Assembly: GCA_030590405.1 (NCBI GenBank)
Contig: JAUUYO010000033.1
Span: forward strand, 1-17,644
Direction of reading: 5' to 3'
DNA: 17,644 nucleotides
Source of the DNA: Kangiellaceae bacterium
GTDB lineage: Bacteria > Pseudomonadota > Gammaproteobacteria > Enterobacterales > Kangiellaceae
The position numbers were made by a program, and so were the translations under genes. The notes beneath the pieces were generated by a model. The model had not been told where the DNA came from. It did not search any database and saw only the letters and a program-made list of their open reading frames with translations. The number at the start of each line of letters is the position of its first letter. The stretch's first letter is position 1. Positions 7,659 to 15,539 of the stretch are shown one piece after another.

Positions 7659-10001
7659 ATGTTTAAAGTTATCGCCAAACCGATTTATTTCTTCGGCATT
7701 GTTTTAACTACAGGATATTTATTTTTCCTGTTAATGGATTTTACCTATCCGATGCCTGATGCCGGTAAGCTAAAAAAATTCTCACAATTAGTGGTGGATA
7801 AAAATGGCCAGCCTTTAAGGGCATTTGCCGATGATATGGGGGTCTGGCGTTATCCGACAAAATATTCATCGGTCTCTAAAAATTATTTAGAGGCATTGAT
7901 CAATTATGAAGATCGGGCTTTTTGGCAACATCACGGAATTAATCCTTTTTCACTATTTCGTGCAGTCGGACAGCTTATTGCTAACGGCAGAGCCATATCC
8001 GGTGGCTCGACTATTACCATGCAGGTTGCCAGAATTTTAGATCCTCACAGTAAAAGTATACCGGGAAAATTATGGCAAATGTTTCGCGCCTTTCAGCTAG
8101 AATTTTATTTAGACAAAAAGGAAATTTTAGAACTCTACTTAAATTACGCGCCGTTTGGTGGCCCGATTGAAGGCATTGAAGCGGCAACCTATACTTATCT
8201 GGGAAAATCAGCTAAAGAAATGACTGACGCCGAAGCGGCGCTGATGGCAGTGTTACCTCAGTCGCCGAGTCGCTTTCGTCCAGACAGACATCACCTAAGG
8301 GCTGAAAAAGCGCGTAATAAAGTACTCGACCGACTGCAAGAATATCAAATTTGGTCTGAAAAAAAAGTCGTCCAGGCCAAGCAGGAATCGGTATATGCTG
8401 AATTTAACAGCCGACCACTTATAGCACCTTTATTAGCCAGACGATTAGTCAAGCAATATCCGGATAAACAAATCATTCGAAGCACCATTGATCTGAATAT
8501 TCAAATACAAATGGCGGATCAGTTGAAAGCTTATTTAACCCGCTTTTCAGAATCTACTTCAGCCTCAGCGCTATTGATCAACAACCAAAGTCTGAAAGTA
8601 CTGGCTTATGTCGGCGCGGGCGATTTTGCCAATAAAAAGCGTTTTGGGCATATGGATATGAATCAGGCGATCCGCTCGCCAGGCTCCACCTTGAAACCTT
8701 TTATTTATGCGATGGCCATGGATAAGCAGTTGATCCATTCACAATCTTTATTGCAGGATGTACCGCTTAATTTCGGCTCTTACACGCCAAAGAATTTCAC
8801 CCGTAATTTTGCTGGGCCGGTGAGTAGCTCACTGGCGTTGCAACAGAGCTTAAATATTCCCGCGGTGCAAGTCTTGAGTCATTTGGGGGCAGAAAATTTT
8901 GCCGGACAATTGCAAAATGCTGGCTTAAAGTTGTATTTTCCTAATCAATCGAAACCGAGCCTGTCGTTGGCTCTCGGCGGGGTTGGGGTCAAGCTGGAAG
9001 GTCTGGTGGCGGCTTATCGCTCGTTGGCAGCAAAGGGACTTTCCGGGCAACTCCGGTATCTGCAAAATTCGGTTAAACAGGAAAACTACCTGATTTCTGA
9101 AGAGTCGGCATGGATTGTTGGCGATATTTTGGCCAAAGTGCCGTTATTAGCCAGTCGAGCGGTTTTTCACAATAAGGGGTTAACCAGGAGCAGTAATTTG
9201 TGGTTAGCTCATAAAACCGGCACCAGTTACGGACATCGCGATGCCTGGATGGTGGCGGTCACTGCAAAATATAGTCTGGCGGTATGGATTGGTAAGCCCG
9301 ATGGCACTCCATCTCCCGGCGAGTTTGGCAGAAAAACGGCGGCCCCTTTGGTGCGAAAAATACTGGCCTCTTTACCACAGCAAAATCAACAACCGCCTAA
9401 ACGGCCAGCCCAGGTTCAATTACATTCCGTTTGCTGGCCACTCGGTACGCTAAAAATCAGCCAAAATATCGATCATTGCTTACAGCAAAAAAATGCCTGG
9501 TTGATTGATCAAGTTGCACCGAAAACTTTAAATCAGCTTAGCCTATGGCAGGCCAATCCGATATCTGTCGAAGTTGAGCCTGTGAGCCAACGGCGAGTGT
9601 ATGCCTCTTGTTATGATGGTGAAAAACGGCAGAAGAGCATTGCCGTATGGCCTTCAAAATTAGATCTCTGGTTACCCGTGAAATGGCGGTTTGAGAGTTT
9701 ATTGCCAGAATTGCACCCCAATTGTCAAAAAAAAATAGATGTTAATCAGCAGCTTATTGTCATGGGCTTAGAAAATGGTAGTCGGATTAGCCCGCCGCCA
9801 AATGCTTCCGAAGCATTTAAAATCAATTTAACCGTGTCCGCAGGAAAAGGCAATATTAGCTGGTTGAAAAATGGAGAGCTTATCGGGCAATCGGCGGCTG
9901 GCGAAAATTTTACGATTTCAGATTTTCAAAAAGGCCAGCAAAAAATTATGGTATTTGATCAAAATGGTAATAGCGGTGCGATTGATTTTGAGGTATTGTA
10001 A
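7659..10001 (+). CDS. pbpC: Penicillin-binding protein 1C (bifunctional glycosyltransferase/transpeptidase)
   Basis: Class A PBP anchored in the inner membrane, predicted to polymerise and cross-link peptidoglycan. Numbered from the ATG at 7659 (780 residues; E. coli PBP1C has 770). One membrane helix lies near residues 8-28. The glycosyltransferase domain has E84-D-R-A-F with H-H-G downstream and GGSTITMQ starting at 115. The transpeptidase domain has the SxxK box S343-T-L-K346 in RSPGSTLKPF, SLN at 397-399, and KTG at 519-521. A C-terminal domain of about 90 residues matches the position of the BiPBP_C domain typical of PBP1C. It starts 39 bases after the A2M stop, so the two are probably co-transcribed; A2M and PBP1C are thought to act together in defence and repair. 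A GTG at 7623 would add 12 residues. AAGGA at 7637-7641 is rather far (17 bases) from the ATG, so the start is uncertain. Confidence 0.95.
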   Translation: MFKVIAKPIYFFGIVLTTGYLFFLLMDFTYPMPDAGKLKKFSQLVVDKNGQPLRAFADDMGVWRYPTKYSSVSKNYLEALINYEDRAFWQHHGINPFSLFRAVGQLIANGRAISGGSTITMQVARILDPHSKSIPGKLWQMFRAFQLEFYLDKKEILELYLNYAPFGGPIEGIEAATYTYLGKSAKEMTDAEAALMAVLPQSPSRFRPDRHHLRAEKARNKVLDRLQEYQIWSEKKVVQAKQESVYAEFNSRPLIAPLLARRLVKQYPDKQIIRSTIDLNIQIQMADQLKAYLTRFSESTSASALLINNQSLKVLAYVGAGDFANKKRFGHMDMNQAIRSPGSTLKPFIYAMAMDKQLIHSQSLLQDVPLNFGSYTPKNFTRNFAGPVSSSLALQQSLNIPAVQVLSHLGAENFAGQLQNAGLKLYFPNQSKPSLSLALGGVGVKLEGLVAAYRSLAAKGLSGQLRYLQNSVKQENYLISEESAWIVGDILAKVPLLASRAVFHNKGLTRSSNLWLAHKTGTSYGHRDAWMVAVTAKYSLAVWIGKPDGTPSPGEFGRKTAAPLVRKILASLPQQNQQPPKRPAQVQLHSVCWPLGTLKISQNIDHCLQQKNAWLIDQVAPKTLNQLSLWQANPISVEVEPVSQRRVYASCYDGEKRQKSIAVWPSKLDLWLPVKWRFESLLPELHPNCQKKIDVNQQLIVMGLENGSRISPPPNASEAFKINLTVSAGKGNISWLKNGELIGQSAAGENFTISDFQKGQQKIMVFDQNGNSGAIDFEVL

Positions 10002-10020
10002 ACAGGTCGTTATTGGACTC

Positions 10021-10080
10021 AGATCCATTAAATCAGGGTCAATTAAATTAGAGTCAGTTAAATTAGAGTCAATTAAATCA
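10021..10080. repeat. Four tandem 15-bp repeats between pbpC and the GGDEF-EAL gene
   Basis: Four adjacent 15-base units are visible: 10021-10035 (agatccattaaatca), 10036-10050 (gggtcaattaaatta), 10051-10065 (gagtcagttaaatta) and 10066-10080 (gagtcaattaaatca). A degenerate fifth unit may follow at 10081-10095. The shared core is GTCAATTAAAT. The array fills most of the 114-bp gap and ends 35 bases before the GTG of the next gene. It could be binding-site iterons for a regulator or simple slippage DNA. The units have no spacers, so it is not CRISPR. Confidence 0.85.
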
Positions 10081-10115
10081 GGAATCATAAACCATCTAAC
10101 CAGATAGAATAAAAC

Positions 10116-12194
10116 GTGGAACAAAAAACGCCAACCTCTTTCAGAATTCAGTTAACCCTTATGATGGTCAGTATTATTGTGATCACTTTAGCGATGGTTA
10201 GTGCTTATCTTCAATTTGCGGTGGATCAAAATCTCGAAGACAAAATTGTTTTTTCTGCCAGGCAACAAGCCAAACTTGTTGGTGCAGAATCCCTTCAGGC
10301 CATCATCGCTCTTGACGGCAAAGTAGCTCATCAAATTATCCAACAATATTCTCAAACAGATTCCGTTCAAGTGGCGGCGATATTGCTTGCCGATAACAAA
10401 TTACTCGGCTATTACACAAAGTTACAAGGTATACCTTTGCCCGTGATGGATACTTCTACATCTCTGGTAAAATCGGCAAATGATTTAATCATCGCTGAGC
10501 CAGTGTTTGATAATAAAAAACAGGTTGGTTTTCTATTTGTTCAACACGATTTAGATGGTCTATTGGATCAAAAGCCGGATTTTTTGTGGTTTTTGATCAT
10601 ATTAGCTGCTTTTATGTTAGTACTCTCTTTTTTGTTGGCCGGTTATTTTCAAAAAATATTAACTTATCCAGTCAGCAGTATGGTGCGACATATTACCGAT
10701 ATATATCAATCCAAAAATTTTGATAAAAGACTAGAGGCGAAAAGTGATGATGAAATTGGTCAACTGATCAAAGGATTTAACCATGTTTTGGATGCCACCC
10801 AATATCGCGAAAATGAACTAACTGCGCGTGGTAAACAATTGCAAAAGCTGGTCGATGTTAGAACCAAACAGCTTTTCCAAAAAGCCCATTATGATTCATT
10901 AACAGGTTTACCAAATCGATACTTGCTGGTGGACCGTCTGCATCAGGCTATTTCTAAATCAGCTAGAAATAAAACCAATATCGCTTTGTTATTTTTAGAC
11001 CTCGACCGTTTCAAAATAATTAACGATAATTTTGGCCATCAAAATGGAGATCAACTTTTAAAGGAAGTTGCAAAACGTCTTAAACAAGTTGCCCGGAGCG
11101 GAGATACTGTCGCCAGGCTTGGCGGTGATGAATTTGTTTTTCTATTAGAAAACTTGGCTCATGCCAAAAGTGCCGCGCGTTCGGCGTTAAGGATCATCGA
11201 GTGTTTTAGCAAGCCTTTTCAATTGCAAGAACATATTTTACACATATCAACGAGTATCGGAATTAGTGTTTATCCCGACGATTGTCTGGATGATAAAGTT
11301 TTATTAAAAAATGCTGACATCAGTATGTACCATGCTAAAAAGAAAGGTCCGGGAAATTTTAGTTATTACTCTGAAGAAATGAACAATACATCTCTTGAAA
11401 GGCTGGCAATCGAATCTAAGCTGAGAGATGCTATTAAAAATAACGAATTGAGCCTGGTTTACCAGCCTCAAAAGCGGTTGAAAGAAGCTCGATTTAGAAA
11501 TGCAGAAGCATTGCTTCGATGGAATAATCCAGAACTTGGTAATGTCTCGCCAGGTGTTTTTATACCAATTGCTGAGGAAACCGGACTGATAAAAAAAATC
11601 GATTTATGGGTTATTTCAAAGGTCTGCAGGCAAATAAAACAATGGAATGCTCAAGGGCTCAAGGATATAACGATCGCAATCAACGTTTCTGCTGGTCATT
11701 TAATTAGTCGCTCTTTATTGGAACATATTAAAACCGAAATTATCGTTAATCAAATCAAAGCAGAGCAATTGGAAATAGAAATCACCGAAGAAGTTTTTGT
11801 CGAACAAACCCAGCCAACCATTGAAAACCTGAAAGCGATTAAAAAACTTGGCGCGAGGATCGCGATCGATGATTTTGGAACCGGTTATTCATCATTGCAA
11901 TATCTTCAGGATTTTCCCGCCGACACATTAAAATTAGACGGCATGTTTATCAGGACTTTAGAAACCGATAGAAGAAGTCAGGGTATTGTGCGCTCTACTA
12001 TTATTCTCGCCCACAGTCTGGGACTAGAGCTGGTGGCCGAATGTGTTGAAGAGCAGTGGCAACTGGATTTTTTGACGGCCAATCAGTGTGATTTAATTCA
12101 GGGGTTTCTTTTCAGTAAACCCATCAAAGCTGAAGACCTGTTTGATATTTGTATGTCCCCACAGCCGGAATTAACTCGCGAACAGGCGAGTTAA
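10116..12194 (+). CDS. Membrane c-di-GMP enzyme with CHASE8-like sensor, HAMP, GGDEF and EAL domains
   Basis: Dual-domain protein expected to make and/or hydrolyse cyclic di-GMP at the inner membrane. TM1 lies at about 11-33, a periplasmic CHASE8-like sensor at 34-154, TM2 at 155-178, HAMP at about 180-232, GGDEF at about 250-415 and EAL at about 430-680. The GGDEF signature G336-G-D-E-F340 is intact, with inhibitory site RSGD at 327-330. The EAL half has E464-A-L-L-R, INVSAGHL, EIEITEE, D585-D586-FGTGYSS, LKLD and QGF, so the metal and catalytic residues of a phosphodiesterase are present. The loop usually written EGVE reads ECVEE here. The GTG start is the first possible one: an in-frame TAA at 10110-10112 precedes it and the first ATG falls inside TM1. 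No strong Shine-Dalgarno is seen. Which activity dominates cannot be told from sequence. Confidence 0.93.
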   Translation: MEQKTPTSFRIQLTLMMVSIIVITLAMVSAYLQFAVDQNLEDKIVFSARQQAKLVGAESLQAIIALDGKVAHQIIQQYSQTDSVQVAAILLADNKLLGYYTKLQGIPLPVMDTSTSLVKSANDLIIAEPVFDNKKQVGFLFVQHDLDGLLDQKPDFLWFLIILAAFMLVLSFLLAGYFQKILTYPVSSMVRHITDIYQSKNFDKRLEAKSDDEIGQLIKGFNHVLDATQYRENELTARGKQLQKLVDVRTKQLFQKAHYDSLTGLPNRYLLVDRLHQAISKSARNKTNIALLFLDLDRFKIINDNFGHQNGDQLLKEVAKRLKQVARSGDTVARLGGDEFVFLLENLAHAKSAARSALRIIECFSKPFQLQEHILHISTSIGISVYPDDCLDDKVLLKNADISMYHAKKKGPGNFSYYSEEMNNTSLERLAIESKLRDAIKNNELSLVYQPQKRLKEARFRNAEALLRWNNPELGNVSPGVFIPIAEETGLIKKIDLWVISKVCRQIKQWNAQGLKDITIAINVSAGHLISRSLLEHIKTEIIVNQIKAEQLEIEITEEVFVEQTQPTIENLKAIKKLGARIAIDDFGTGYSSLQYLQDFPADTLKLDGMFIRTLETDRRSQGIVRSTIILAHSLGLELVAECVEEQWQLDFLTANQCDLIQGFLFSKPIKAEDLFDICMSPQPELTREQAS

Positions 12195-12195
12195 T
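12170..12195 (+). terminator. Hairpin overlapping the stop codon of the GGDEF-EAL gene
   Basis: ATTAACTCGC at 12170-12179 pairs exactly with GCGAGTTAAT at 12186-12195 around a six-base loop, giving a 10-bp stem. The stop codon TAA (12192-12194) is inside the right arm. The following AAAGTTGTTATTAG is only moderately U-rich, so termination is plausible but not certain. It may instead protect the mRNA 3' end. Confidence 0.4.
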
Positions 12196-12247
12196 AAAGT
12201 TGTTATTAGTTCCTTAATCCGGTTATTTAATCTCTATGGGTTAAATT

Positions 12248-12361
12248 CCCCGCAGCTTGCTGCGTAATAATGTAGGTTGGCCTTTAGGCCAATATTGAGC
12301 CATAAATTTTTGGCCTAAAGGCCAACCTACAGTGAGGAAATGCCCCGCTAGCTTGCTGCGG
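12248..12361. repeat. REP doublet (BIME-like) element bracketed by short GC-rich hairpins
   Basis: Two 22-base arms, 12271-12292 and 12310-12331, are perfect reverse complements around a 17-base spacer. Each arm starts TGTAGG and then has the palindrome TTGGCCT-TT-AGGCCAA, which is the GTAG-headed REP layout, here in inverted orientation. Outside them lie two copies of a second palindrome in the same orientation, CCCCGCAGCTTGCTGCG at 12248-12264 and CCCCGCTAGCTTGCTGCGG at 12343-12361. The whole unit fills the gap between two convergent genes, the usual place for such elements, and may help stop transcription from both sides. A diverged copy lies at 2313-2334. No RAYT transposase is in the window. 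Confidence 0.85.
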
Positions 12362-12379
12362 AAATTTCTATTCTGACAG

Positions 12380-13774
12380 TTACTTAACCAGACAATCAAT
12401 CTCCCCGTCCGAAAGCATAATTGAAATATTTTGTTGACTAGTCACCTGACTGACTTTGGTGATAACCTTTTTACTCTTTTTATCTCTGGTAATACTATAT
12501 CCGCGGCCAAGGGTCGACAAAGGACTCAAAGTATTTAGATTGTTGGCAGTGATTATTAACTGATTTCTTTTTTGCTGTAAAATTTTCTGTAGTGAGTTTT
12601 TTAGTCTATTTTCTAACACTTCCAGTTGGTGTTCGTTTTTAAGTAGTCTTTCTTTTGGATGAAAATGGGAGAGCTTGTGTGATAATCGTTCCAGCCGACT
12701 TTTACGGGCTTCTAATGAGAACAAAAAGGCTTCACGGAGTTTGTTTTTACTGATATCTAATTGACGACTCGCTAGTAAGATTGAATGCTCTGGATCTTTT
12801 AGCTTAAGTCGGGCGATATTTAATCGGGTTTGTAAACTGTATATCTTACTACCGATACAATGATTCAAATCCTGATTATAAATGTCCAGTTTTTGCCATA
12901 AACTTTGCTGGTCTGGCGCAACCAATTCTGCGGCAGCGGAAGGGGTGGCAGCGCGAAGATCGGCAACCAGTTCGGTGATGGTGATATCTACTTCATGGCC
13001 GATAGCGGCAACAATAGGGATATGGCATTCGGATATTTTTTGAGCCAGTTGTTCATCATTAAAACTCCAAAGATCCTCAAGCGAACCGCCGCCACGGGTC
13101 ATCAGTAACACATCACATTCGTTTCTCTGGCTTGCATTTTTCAACGCTGTGATAATATTGGATGCAGCCGTTTTACCCTGTACCTGGGTAGGATAAACAA
13201 TAATCGGGATCATTGGGCAACGGCGTTGTAGTACGGTGATTACATCGTGAATGGCTGCGCCTGTGGGGGAGGTAATCAGGCCAATCGTTTTTGGTAGGAA
13301 GGGGAGTGGTTTTTTGTTGTCAGCGGAAAACAGGCCCTGCGCTTCAAGTTTTTTGATTAATCGGTTGAGCTCCTGTTGTAGCTTGCCAAGCCCCGCTGGT
13401 TCCATATAATCGGCAATCATCTGGTAGTCGCCTCGCGCCTCATACAGACTGACTTTACCTTTAACGATGACTTTGTCACCTTCTTGCGGCGAGAAGTTTA
13501 TAAGCCGATTTTTGAATTTGAAAATAGCACATTTAATTTGCGCGCTATGGTCTTTCAAAGTGAAATACCAGTGACCGGATGCGGCCTGGGTAAAATTGGA
13601 GATTTCACCTTCCAGCCAGATAGTTCCCAGTTCAGATTCCATTAAATTCTTTGCTTGGCGATTCAGTTGACTGACTGTCAGCACTTGTCGTTGAGTGTTT
13701 TGGCCGGGTTGTTGGGGCTGTAGAAAGGGTTTTCGCATGGGGGGATCAATGGGCTCAAAATTGTTGGGTAGCAT
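12380..13774 (-). CDS. xseA: Exodeoxyribonuclease VII large subunit
   Basis: Large subunit of ExoVII, which with several XseB subunits degrades single-stranded DNA to short acid-soluble oligonucleotides in recombination and mismatch repair. At 464 residues it is close to E. coli XseA (456). An OB-fold DNA-binding domain covers about residues 31-127 (LEGEISNFTQAASGHWYFTLKD). The catalytic domain carries RGGGSLEDLWSFND from 227 and GHEVDITITELVADLRAATP from 259. A long charged coiled-coil region runs from about 290 to 410, and a C-terminal domain has LSPLSTLGRGYS. The first 30 residues are Gln/Pro-rich and longer than in E. coli. The ATG at 13774 has no clear Shine-Dalgarno; a second ATG at 13738 (MRKPFLQ) is possible. 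It is divergent from guaB, as in E. coli, and xseB is not in the window. Confidence 0.97.
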   Translation of the reverse strand: MLPNNFEPIDPPMRKPFLQPQQPGQNTQRQVLTVSQLNRQAKNLMESELGTIWLEGEISNFTQAASGHWYFTLKDHSAQIKCAIFKFKNRLINFSPQEGDKVIVKGKVSLYEARGDYQMIADYMEPAGLGKLQQELNRLIKKLEAQGLFSADNKKPLPFLPKTIGLITSPTGAAIHDVITVLQRRCPMIPIIVYPTQVQGKTAASNIITALKNASQRNECDVLLMTRGGGSLEDLWSFNDEQLAQKISECHIPIVAAIGHEVDITITELVADLRAATPSAAAELVAPDQQSLWQKLDIYNQDLNHCIGSKIYSLQTRLNIARLKLKDPEHSILLASRQLDISKNKLREAFLFSLEARKSRLERLSHKLSHFHPKERLLKNEHQLEVLENRLKNSLQKILQQKRNQLIITANNLNTLSPLSTLGRGYSITRDKKSKKVITKVSQVTSQQNISIMLSDGEIDCLVK

Positions 13775-13840
13775 ACAGACAGGCTATTTCAGCAGTAAAA
13801 GCAAATAATTGCAACGAAAAAATCCGTAGTGAAAAAATAA

Positions 13841-13870
13841 TTGTTACTTTACCAAAAATATCTGTATAAT
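13841..13870 (+). promoter_or_regulatory. Sigma-70 promoter of guaB
   Basis: TTGTTA at 13841-13846 and a perfect TATAAT at 13865-13870 are 18 bases apart, a strong-looking sigma-70 promoter. Transcription should begin near 13877 and give a leader of about 40 bases before the guaB ATG. The early leader can form a small hairpin, GGCTG-CAT-CAGCC at 13879-13891. No clear PurR-type operator is visible. Confidence 0.7.
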
Positions 13871-13915
13871 CCCGCTTTGGCTGCATCAGCCCTTCTCGAA
13901 ACGGTGAAATTTACA

Positions 13916-15382
13916 ATGCGAATCACTCAAGAAGCCCTCACTTTTGATGATGTTTTACTTCTTCCTGCTCATTCTCAAGTCCTGCCTAATACGGTGGATC
14001 TTAAGACAAAAATAACCCGGGATATCACTCTCAATATTCCTTTAGTTTCAGCTGCTATGGATACCGTGACGGAATCCGGTTTGGCAATTGCCATTGCTCA
14101 GGAAGGCGGTATGGGGTTTATTCATAAAAATATGGATATTGCTCGTCAGGCGGCGGAAGTTTTAAAAGTTAAGAAATTTGAAAGTGGTGTGGTCACAGAT
14201 CCCATAACAGTTACGCCAGATACTACCATCGGCGAATTAAAAGAAATTACCTCTATGCATGGCATTTCTGGTCTGCCAGTTGTTCTGGACGGAGAGTTGC
14301 TAGGCATTGTTACCAGCCGTGATATACGTTTTGAGTCACAACTCAATCAACCGATCACTAGCGTTATGACCACCAAGGAAAACCTGGTGACAGTCACTGA
14401 AAGCGCGAGTCCTGAAGATGTGCTTTTTTTGATGCATCAACATCGGATCGAAAAAGTATTGATGGTCGATGATGATTTCCACCTGACCGGTATGTACACC
14501 GTTAAAGATATCCAAAAAGCCGAAGAAAAACCCAATGCCTGCAAAGACAGCTTAGGTCATTTACGGGTCGGCGCAGCGGTTGGAACTGGTCCAGATACTG
14601 AAATTCGCGTTGCGGCTTTGGTTAAAGCAGGCGTTGATATTATTTTAGTGGATACTTCTCACGGTCATTCTCAAGGGGTACTCGACAAGGTTAAATGGGT
14701 TAAAAAGCATTATCCAGAAATTCAGGTGATTGGTGGCAATATTGCAACCGGACAAGGGTCAAAAGATCTGGTCGCGGCCGGTGTTGATGGCGTCAAGGTA
14801 GGGATTGGACCGGGTTCAATTTGTACTACCAGAATCGTCACTGGCGTTGGGGTTCCGCAAATATCAGCGGTGGATAATGTTGCTGAAGCATTGCAAGGAA
14901 CCGGAGTACCATTGATTGCTGATGGCGGCATTCGTTATTCCGGTGATTTGTGTAAGGCGTTGGCCGCTGGTGCCTACTCAATTATGGTCGGCTCCATGTT
15001 TGCGGGTACAGAAGAAGCGCCCGGTGAAGTCGAACTTTATCAGGGACGTTCTTACAAGTCTTATCGTGGTATGGGATCTTTGGCGGCTATGGCGCAAAAA
15101 CACGGTTCGGGCGATCGTTATTTCCAATCGAATAACGCTGCTGACAAATTAGTACCGGAAGGTATCGAAGGGCGAGTCGCTTACAAAGGTGTTTTAAGAG
15201 CGATCATCCATCAAATGTTAGGCGGGTTGCGCTCGTCAATGGGCTTAACTGGCTGTAAGGATATACAAACTTATCGAACCAAAACTGAGTTTGTTAAAGT
15301 GACAGCGGCAGGCATGACCGAAAGTCATGTGCATGATGTTCAGATCACTAAAGAAGCGCCTAATTATCAGGTTAAAAAATAG
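13916..15382 (+). CDS. guaB: Inosine-5'-monophosphate dehydrogenase
   Basis: Oxidises IMP to XMP with NAD, the committed step of GMP synthesis in the cytoplasm. The ATG at 13916 gives 488 residues, the same as E. coli GuaB, and the start MRITQEALTFDDVLL matches the family. GGTGA at 13903-13907, eight bases upstream, supports it. The frame is open back to a TTG at 13841, but that codon overlaps the promoter -35 box and cannot be the start. Two CBS domains lie at about 90-205 within the (beta/alpha)8 barrel. Catalytic Cys303 is in GSICTTRIVTG. Further landmarks are GGNIATG, ADGGIRYSGD, MVGSMFAGTEEAPGE and the flap-region EGIEGRVAYKG. It heads guaB-guaA-tadA. The CBS pair suggests purine-nucleotide regulation, as known for the family. 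No anomalies seen. Confidence 0.98.
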   Translation: MRITQEALTFDDVLLLPAHSQVLPNTVDLKTKITRDITLNIPLVSAAMDTVTESGLAIAIAQEGGMGFIHKNMDIARQAAEVLKVKKFESGVVTDPITVTPDTTIGELKEITSMHGISGLPVVLDGELLGIVTSRDIRFESQLNQPITSVMTTKENLVTVTESASPEDVLFLMHQHRIEKVLMVDDDFHLTGMYTVKDIQKAEEKPNACKDSLGHLRVGAAVGTGPDTEIRVAALVKAGVDIILVDTSHGHSQGVLDKVKWVKKHYPEIQVIGGNIATGQGSKDLVAAGVDGVKVGIGPGSICTTRIVTGVGVPQISAVDNVAEALQGTGVPLIADGGIRYSGDLCKALAAGAYSIMVGSMFAGTEEAPGEVELYQGRSYKSYRGMGSLAAMAQKHGSGDRYFQSNNAADKLVPEGIEGRVAYKGVLRAIIHQMLGGLRSSMGLTGCKDIQTYRTKTEFVKVTAAGMTESHVHDVQITKEAPNYQVKK

Positions 15383-15401
15383 CGTTTTTGAACAAAAATT
15401 A

Positions 15402-15500
15402 ACTCGCGCCGAGAAAGCTTGCCCCACAAAGTGTTTTGGATACGGGGGTGCTCCTACCTCCAATCGAAAACTTGTAGGGGTGTGCCTCTTCGCGGCGAAC
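15402..15500. repeat. Second REP-like composite between guaB and guaA
   Basis: The right part, 15473-15500, begins TGTAGGGGTGTGCC and continues TCTTCGCGGCGAA. The left part read on the minus strand contains GTAGGAGCACCCCC (from 15457 leftward), then GTGGGGCAAGC and TTTCTCGGCGCGAG, ending at about 15402. The two parts therefore face each other as inverted, GTAG-headed, GC-rich units resembling REP elements of other gammaproteobacteria. The match between arms is imperfect. The sequence is unrelated to the element at 12248-12361. It occupies most of the 157-bp gap inside the guaBA cluster. Confidence 0.5.
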
Positions 15501-15539
15501 GAACTTCACTATAAATCTATTTATTAAAGGCCTAAAAGC

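Noticed and set aside
10021..10080. 15-bp array considered as a CRISPR
   Set aside because: The units are directly adjacent with no spacers and are far shorter than CRISPR repeats.
9871..10107. Forward frame running from the pbpC end into the 15-bp repeats (IKLES-type repeats)
   Set aside because: It overlaps the pbpC C-terminus in another frame and its repetitive sequence only reflects the 15-base period being a multiple of three.
12905..13108. Forward open frame opposite xseA
   Set aside because: It lies wholly inside the conserved catalytic domain of xseA on the other strand and resembles no family.
13892..13908. Possible PurR operator at CTCGAAACGGTG before guaB
   Set aside because: Only a loose half-site resemblance, no dyad of the ACGCAAACGTTTGCGT type, and it overlaps the ribosome binding site.
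13841..13915. 25-residue N-terminal extension of guaB from TTG at 13841
   Set aside because: It would overlap the -35 and -10 promoter boxes, and the conserved GuaB start with a good Shine-Dalgarno is at 13916.
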